Below, one piece after another: positions 59,839-64,000 of a stretch of DNA of 64,000 nucleotides (positions within the stretch are counted from its first letter, which is position 1; each line of letters opens with the position of its first letter). The stretch is from Streptomyces sporangiiformans (GTDB lineage Bacteria; Actinomycetota; Actinomycetes; Streptomycetales; Streptomycetaceae). The notes under the pieces are model-generated. The model worked only from the letters and a program-made list of their open reading frames with translations. It was not told where the DNA came from and searched no databases. The translations under genes were made by a program, and so were the position numbers. The stretch covers positions 4,796 to 68,795 of the forward strand of contig NZ_VCHX02000150.1 in NCBI RefSeq assembly GCF_005768555.2, written 5' to 3'.

Positions 59839-59972
59839 GGCACCGGTCTCGGCCGACCAGCCCCGACCAATCAGATCATCCCCGTACCGGATCGCGGCCG
59901 TGCCCGGCACGGGTGTCCCGGAAGCACTCCAGGAGATTTTGCTTGACCAGCCACGCACCGGAGACGGAGCGC

Positions 59973-60869
59973 ATGCGCGACGCGGCCCACCTCCACCACT
60001 CGAGCAGGGACATGGCGCCATCAGCCCGCGCGGGCGGGCGGCGCCGGAAGCTCGCCCTCGGCAGCCTTGTGTTGTTCTCCACGACGGCGCTTCTGGCCAG
60101 CGGCTGCTCGTCGTCGTCGGCGTCGGGGGCCGCCCCGTCCACTCCGGGTGCCGGCAGCTCCGACGGGGCCTCGGCGCGGCCCTCCGCGACTCCCAGCCCG
60201 CCCCCCACCCCTTCGCCCACACCGTCCCTGGACGCCGCCGTCAAAGAGATCACGGACGCCCAGTGGTCCCGCATGGTGGCGGCGGGACTGTGGCGCAAGG
60301 GCTGTCCCGACATCCGCGGCCAGCTGCGCCGTGTGGAGATGAACTACGTGGGCTTCGACGGCAAGGTGCACCGCGGTGTCCTCGTGGTCAACGCCGATGT
60401 GACGGTCAGCGTCGTCCGCATCTTCACGCAACTGTTCGAGGGGGGCTTCCCTGTCCGCCGTATGGAGCCGATGGAGGCCTACGGCGGAGACCTGAACGCG
60501 AGCCTGCGCGCCGACAACACCTCCGCGTTCAACTGTCGGCGCGCCGACCAGATCAACGCCCCGTTCAAGGAGTCCCCGCACGCCAACGGCCGCGCGATCG
60601 ACATCAACCCGCTCGAGAACCCGTGGAAGGACCTGCGTACCAAGAGCTGGTCGCCGAGTTCCAAGTACGCCGCGCGCACCGAGGGAAAGGGCAAGATCCT
60701 CAAGGGGGGCCTGGTCTGGAGGGCGTTCACGGGGGAGGGATGGGTCTGGCAGGACATCAAGGTGCCCGACTACATGCATTTCGACACCGGGTACCCGTCC
60801 AAGCCGTTCAAGAGCCCGTCGGCCATCCCGTCCGGCTCCACGGCTGAGGAGTCAACCCCCGCGGGGTGA
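59973..60869 (+). CDS. M15 family D-alanyl-D-alanine carboxypeptidase-like lipoprotein
   Basis: A 298-residue exported protein with an atypical N-terminus, then a hydrophobic stretch and lipobox LLASGC near residue 46. A long Ser/Pro-rich linker follows, then an M15 (VanY/peptidase_M15_4) domain. The zinc motif is SPHANGRAIDINP with His and Asp ligands, and the C-terminal YMHFDTGYP gives the last histidine. It should trim peptidoglycan stem peptides. ATG 59973 has a GGAG site; an internal ATG at 60012 is possible. Its stop lies at the point where the truncated PL4 gene ends on the other strand, so this gene marks the right edge of the island. Confidence 0.85.
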   Translation: MRDAAHLHHSSRDMAPSARAGGRRRKLALGSLVLFSTTALLASGCSSSSASGAAPSTPGAGSSDGASARPSATPSPPPTPSPTPSLDAAVKEITDAQWSRMVAAGLWRKGCPDIRGQLRRVEMNYVGFDGKVHRGVLVVNADVTVSVVRIFTQLFEGGFPVRRMEPMEAYGGDLNASLRADNTSAFNCRRADQINAPFKESPHANGRAIDINPLENPWKDLRTKSWSPSSKYAARTEGKGKILKGGLVWRAFTGEGWVWQDIKVPDYMHFDTGYPSKPFKSPSAIPSGSTAEESTPAG

Positions 60870-61522
60870 GTGGGGTTGGAGCGGACCATCCACAGGCCGA
60901 CCGAACCGGTCTTGTAGCCGATGTAGTCGTAGTCGATGCCCCGTTCGCCCGAGTAGTGCTTGGAGCGGGTCTGGCCGTTCGACCGCTTCCAGACGTCACC
61001 GGCCTCGATGACCTTGTCGGACGCCTCCACCCAGGAGTCGGGGCCCTCGTTGGGGAAGATCCCGGCCTTGATACGGGCGATGTAACGGGTCGCCGTGAAC
61101 GACGTGTCGGCCTTGTTCGTCCACATGTAGACGTTGTTCTGGCCCTTGCGTGCCGCGTAGTAGTGCTTCAGCGTGCCGTGCACCACGGAGACCAGGATCG
61201 TCGCCCCGGACTGCTTGATGCGCACGGTCGACGCGCCGAGCCCCGACTCCACATGCGAGTGTTTGCCGCCGTGTCCCTCGTACTCCTTGCCCTTGTAGAC
61301 CAGCGACGTCAGGTCGCCGGTCGACTTGGAGACCTTGAAGACGAGGGAGGCGCCCGTGTCGATCACGTGGTTGGCCCCGTCGTCGGTGTGACCGAAGGTC
61401 GCGGCCGACGCCGAGGAGAGCAGCCCGGTGCCGGCAGCCACGGCCGCGCCGGAGCCGGCCACGCCCACGGCGGACGCGGCCAGCAACCGGCGACGGGTCA
61501 GGTGCTTTTTGTGCGTGCTCAA
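60870..61522 (-). pseudogene. Rhamnogalacturonan lyase (PL4), 3'-truncated
   Basis: The first ~215 residues of a Tat-exported PL4 lyase are intact: signal LTRRRLLAASAVGVAGSG, then FGHTDDGANHVIDTGASLVFKV, SLVYKGKEYEGHGGKHSHVESGLGAS, VVHGTLKHYYAARKGQNNVYMWTNKA and RGIDYDYIGYKTGSVGLWMVRSNP. Family members run to about 550-650 residues; homology ends at SNPTHPAG near 60875. The open frame continues to 60770 but only as antisense of the M15 gene. The catalytic Lys and His expected further on are missing, so activity is unlikely. The break matches the right border of the island. Confidence 0.8.
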
Positions 61523-61552
61523 GTGCGGTGCTCCAGGTGCTGTGGCGCGCGC

Positions 61553-62380
61553 TTACTTGTACGTGATGTCGGAGGTCTTGTAGTTGCAGTGCGTGCCGTC
61601 GGCGTCCTTGCCGGCGGTCTGCGGCTCCTTGCCGGTGTTGTTGCCGATGTACTTCTGGCACGGCACGATCTTCTTGCTGCTGTCGCCGATGATCGTGATG
61701 CTCCGCAGAGCCGCCGAGTCGCCGTAGTTCTGGTTGATGCCCACCAGACGTGAACCGGGTGCCGTCACCTCGATGGTGTTGAAGATCGAGGTGCGCTTGT
61801 ACTGCGTCGAGCAGTTGCCGCAGGACCGGTAGAGGGTCTTGAAGTCCTGGGCCGCGAACTTCGAGACGACGAGCTTGCCGCCGCCGTTGTGCTGGAAGAC
61901 CTTGTCCGAGGCCTTCCGAGCCCCGCCGCCCGACACGGTGTAGGTGGCCGAGTTTCCGCCCTTGAACGTGGCGGCGTCCTCACCGACGTCCTCCCACCAG
62001 ACGTTCTGCAGCGTGCAGCTGCCCGAGCAGTGGATGCCGTCGGCGCCGGGCTTGCCGATGACGACGTTCTTCAGCGTCGCGCCGTCCGCGAGCTTGAAGA
62101 TCGGGTCCTGGCCCTCTTCCTGACCGTCACCGGCCAGGTCTCCGCTGCCGTAGTAGCGCTTCATCCCGCCGTCCTTGACGCCGGAAACCGGGATCGTCTT
62201 GGTGACGGGCTCACTGCCGTTGGGGGTCGGCCAGCTGGCGGCGGCGCTCGCCGACGACATGCTGGTGCCGACGAAGACCGCGGCTCCGGTCATGGTTAAC
62301 GCGGCCAGGCCGCTGAGCACAGCGCGCTTGCGGTTGATCGTGCGGCGGTGGCGTGCGCTCTGTTCCGATCCTGAAGTCAT
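61553..62380 (-). CDS. Secreted pectate lyase, PL3 family
   Basis: A 275-residue exported PL3 lyase. After a signal peptide (VLSGLAALTMTGAAVFVGTSMSSASAA) comes the small beta-helix with PIFKLADGATLKNVVIG, GADGIHCSGSCTLQNVWWEDVGEDAATFKG (calcium-binding acids and cysteines), VFQHNGGGKLVVSKF and YRSCGNCSTQ. The catalytic lysine/arginine pair lies in the KASDKVFQHN region by family comparison. Several cysteines suggest disulfides. The ATG at 62380 has GGAAACGGG upstream. It is followed 30 bp later by the broken PL4 gene, so the two were one operon. Confidence 0.92.
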   Translation of the reverse strand: MTSGSEQSARHRRTINRKRAVLSGLAALTMTGAAVFVGTSMSSASAAASWPTPNGSEPVTKTIPVSGVKDGGMKRYYGSGDLAGDGQEEGQDPIFKLADGATLKNVVIGKPGADGIHCSGSCTLQNVWWEDVGEDAATFKGGNSATYTVSGGGARKASDKVFQHNGGGKLVVSKFAAQDFKTLYRSCGNCSTQYKRTSIFNTIEVTAPGSRLVGINQNYGDSAALRSITIIGDSSKKIVPCQKYIGNNTGKEPQTAGKDADGTHCNYKTSDITYK

Positions 62381-62469
62381 GTCCCGTTTCCTTGAGGTGG
62401 GGAGAGAGCCTTGCGTCTCCCTGGTCGCCACCCGGCAGGAGGGGGTTGCCGCCCCCCGGAACTTTTTTT

Positions 62470-62482
62470 GCGAAGCGCTCGT
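62470..62482. promoter_or_regulatory. Imperfect LacI-type site upstream of PL3
   Basis: GCGAAGCGCTCG shares the GAAGCGCT core with the palindrome at 11683-11694 and lies 90 bp upstream of the PL3 start, next to a T run. One arm is degenerate. Confidence 0.35.
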
Positions 62483-62492
62483 TGACGCGTCT

Positions 62493-63338
62493 CTACGAGT
62501 CGCCGTCGTCGGTGTCCTGGCTCCCGAAATCGCCGGTCACACCCAGCTGTCGGCCGTCGGCCCGGGCGGTGGCCGCATAGCGGTCGCCCCTGGCGTCGCG
62601 GCCGCCGCGATCGTGGTCGTACTGCCCGGCGAACACGAACTCGCCGGCCGGGACCGTACGGTCCGGCTTGAGCACCCAGGTGTAGACGACGAAGCCGTCG
62701 CGCTCGCCGACCGTCAGCACGAAGTCGTCCTCGGGCAGCGAGCGCCAGGCGCCCGTCGAGGTGACCCCGCCGGTCTGCTTGATCCGCAACTCGACGTTGA
62801 GCGAGGTCAGTTGCTTGTCGGTCTTCACGGTCACATTGCTCTGCGCCCAGAAGTCGTTGCTGTGCGGGTCGACCGAGCCGTCCGACCACAGCGGGCCGTC
62901 CTCGACACCGGCGTCCGCGGGCGGAGTGACGGCCGGCTCAGGCGGCCTGACCGTGCGGGACGGGGACGCGGTCGGTTTGCCGGGACGTGAGGTGGGGGTC
63001 GGATCCGGCGGGATCGGTGCGCGGCTCGACCGCTCCGGCGACGGCTCGGGAGTCGGTGTGACCGCGACGCTCTGCTGGGCCGGCTCGTCGTCCTTCAGGG
63101 CGGACGCGGCGGCGTAGCCACCCACCGCGAGCATGCCCGCGACCGCGGCCGTGGCGCCGACTACACGGGCCCAGCCGAGCACCACCTGCGGCTGTCGGGA
63201 GGGGCGCCGGGCCCCTTCGGGTGCGGCCATGCCCCGCTCGACACGGGCCAGGATGCGCGCGCGGTCGGGCTCGTGCGCCCCGGCCGCCGCACGCAGCCGG
63301 TCGCTGAGCTCCTCGTGTACGTCCCGGTGCCCGGTCAT
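62493..63338 (-). CDS. Predicted membrane anti-sigma-like protein
   Basis: A 281-residue protein: cytoplasmic N-terminus of about 60 residues (HEELSDRLRAAAGAHEPDRARILARVERGM), one transmembrane helix (VVGATAAVAGMLAVGGYAAA), a Pro/Ser/Thr-rich extracellular stalk and a C-terminal beta domain (about 170-260, with NVTVKTDKQLTSLNVELRIKQTGG and FVFAGQYDHDRGG). The 4-bp overlap with the sigma gene and the layout fit a sigma partner that senses something outside the cell. No canonical zinc anti-sigma motif (HxxxCxxC) is present. The outer domain could bind polysaccharide, given the neighbouring pectin genes; that is speculation. Confidence 0.7.
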   Translation of the reverse strand: MTGHRDVHEELSDRLRAAAGAHEPDRARILARVERGMAAPEGARRPSRQPQVVLGWARVVGATAAVAGMLAVGGYAAASALKDDEPAQQSVAVTPTPEPSPERSSRAPIPPDPTPTSRPGKPTASPSRTVRPPEPAVTPPADAGVEDGPLWSDGSVDPHSNDFWAQSNVTVKTDKQLTSLNVELRIKQTGGVTSTGAWRSLPEDDFVLTVGERDGFVVYTWVLKPDRTVPAGEFVFAGQYDHDRGGRDARGDRYAATARADGRQLGVTGDFGSQDTDDGDS

Positions 63339-63901
63339 GGGTTCCTCCCTCCGGCCCCACCGGTGCGCAGCACCGCCGCGTGCAGGTGGCTCGGGGCGTT
63401 CTCCGCCCCCAGCAACCGCAGCAACTCGGCCATTCCCTTCGACGTCTGGCTCTTTACCGTACCCACCGAGACGCCGAGGGCGAGCGCGGTGTCCTTTTCC
63501 GACAGGTCGAAGGCGTGCCGGAGCACCACACACGCCCGCTTGCGGAACGGCAGGGTGCGCAGCGCGTCCTGGACATCGACGACAGCCGGGATGTCCGGGT
63601 TCTCGCTGCTCTCGTCGCGCTGCGACCAGAACAGGGTGATGCGTCGACGCTCGCGCACCGCGCTGCGGATGCGGCTGCGCGCCAGATTGGCGACCACCCC
63701 TCGCGCGTACGCCACCGGATGGTCCGCCGCGCGTACCCGGTCCCAGCGGTGCCACAGCGCGAGCAGCGCGTCCGCCGCCAGATCGTCGGCGGCGTCCGAC
63801 TCCCCGGTCAACAGATGGGCCAGTCGCGCCAGCTCGGCATAGTGCCGCTCGAAGAAGTCGTGGAACTCCGCGGAGGCGGCGTCGTCGACGACAGTGCCCA
63901 C
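63335..63901 (-). CDS. ECF-type RNA polymerase sigma factor (SigE family)
   Basis: A 188-residue sigma-70-like factor. Region 2 (about 15-80) contains FERHYAELARLAHLLTGESDAADDLAADALLALWHRWDRV, and region 4 (about 120-170) contains LRTLPFRKRACVVLRHAFDLSEKDTALALGVSVGTVKSQTSKGM with the helix-turn-helix. GTG start with GGAGAGG upstream. The product should be held inactive by the overlapping membrane protein. It faces the window edge with a 99-bp leader, where I see no obvious autoregulatory promoter. Confidence 0.88.
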   Translation of the reverse strand: MGTVVDDAASAEFHDFFERHYAELARLAHLLTGESDAADDLAADALLALWHRWDRVRAADHPVAYARGVVANLARSRIRSAVRERRRITLFWSQRDESSENPDIPAVVDVQDALRTLPFRKRACVVLRHAFDLSEKDTALALGVSVGTVKSQTSKGMAELLRLLGAENAPSHLHAAVLRTGGAGGRNP

Positions 63902-64000
63902 GGGCGACCTCTCCCCTTGTGATTCCCGGGCAGTACAGTTACTGCCTGCGCTGTTGCTGCGTAGTGCGTATACGGGCCCCGTGTGTCACCCGTGAAGAAA

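Noticed and set aside
60770-60872. C-terminal part of the PL4 frame as real protein
   Set aside because: The last ~35 codons are antisense to the M15 peptidase and do not resemble PL4.

Overview
The window is high-G+C actinobacterial DNA, almost certainly from a Streptomyces chromosome. Supporting signs are strong GC bias at third codon positions, GTG/TTG starts, GGAGG-type ribosome binding sites, long chains of genes overlapping by 4 bp (ATGA/GTGA), Tat and lipoprotein signal peptides, and a dispersed intergenic repeat typical of the genus.

Region 1 (1-1919) is the end of an aromatic/quinate-type unit: a zinc alcohol dehydrogenase and a 3-dehydroshikimate dehydratase that has only the N-terminal half of the usual two-domain enzyme.

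Region 2 (about 1950-32850) is a large pectin-utilisation locus. Uronate dehydrogenase and 5-dehydro-4-deoxyglucarate dehydratase oxidise galacturonate. A GntR regulator, a DapA-type lyase and an IlvD/Edd dehydratase look like a sugar-acid (probably L-arabonate) branch. A MalF/MalG-like permease pair and a distant lipoprotein binding protein form an ABC importer. Around these lie secreted enzymes: three PL1 pectate lyase modules (one fused to a CE8 pectinesterase), two free CE8 esterases, a CE12 rhamnogalacturonan acetylesterase, another esterase, two PL9-type lyases and two GH43 proteins. Housekeeping-type genes (TPR protein, quinone oxidoreductase, TIGR03086 protein) interrupt the locus at 5.4-8.1 kb.

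Region 3 (about 32870-60870) looks like an accessory island. It holds small membrane and metal-binding proteins (Met/His-rich DUF5134, DUF305, a membrane protein with a His-rich tail, DUF6153 family), a BlaI/M56 regulator pair, envelope genes (NlpC/P60, M15 peptidase, VanW, VTT/TVP38 protein) and a cassette of cysteine-synthase-like enzyme, MFS exporter and SerA. Broken genes are common: lgt, DegT aminotransferase, SulP STAS domain, PspA, murJ, FemAB, a response regulator and an IS remnant. A palindrome, CTAA-N5-TTAG, recurs upstream of many of these units and is the most striking unexplained signal in the window. Three of the four DUF6153-type genes have the same leaderless-promoter geometry.

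Region 4 (60870-64000) returns to pectin genes on the minus strand: a 3'-truncated PL4 rhamnogalacturonan lyase cut exactly where the island ends, and a PL3 pectate lyase. After these comes an ECF-type (SigE-family) sigma factor overlapped by a predicted membrane anti-sigma-like protein. Truncated lgt and truncated PL4 at the two edges suggest that the island entered, or was rearranged within, the pectin locus.
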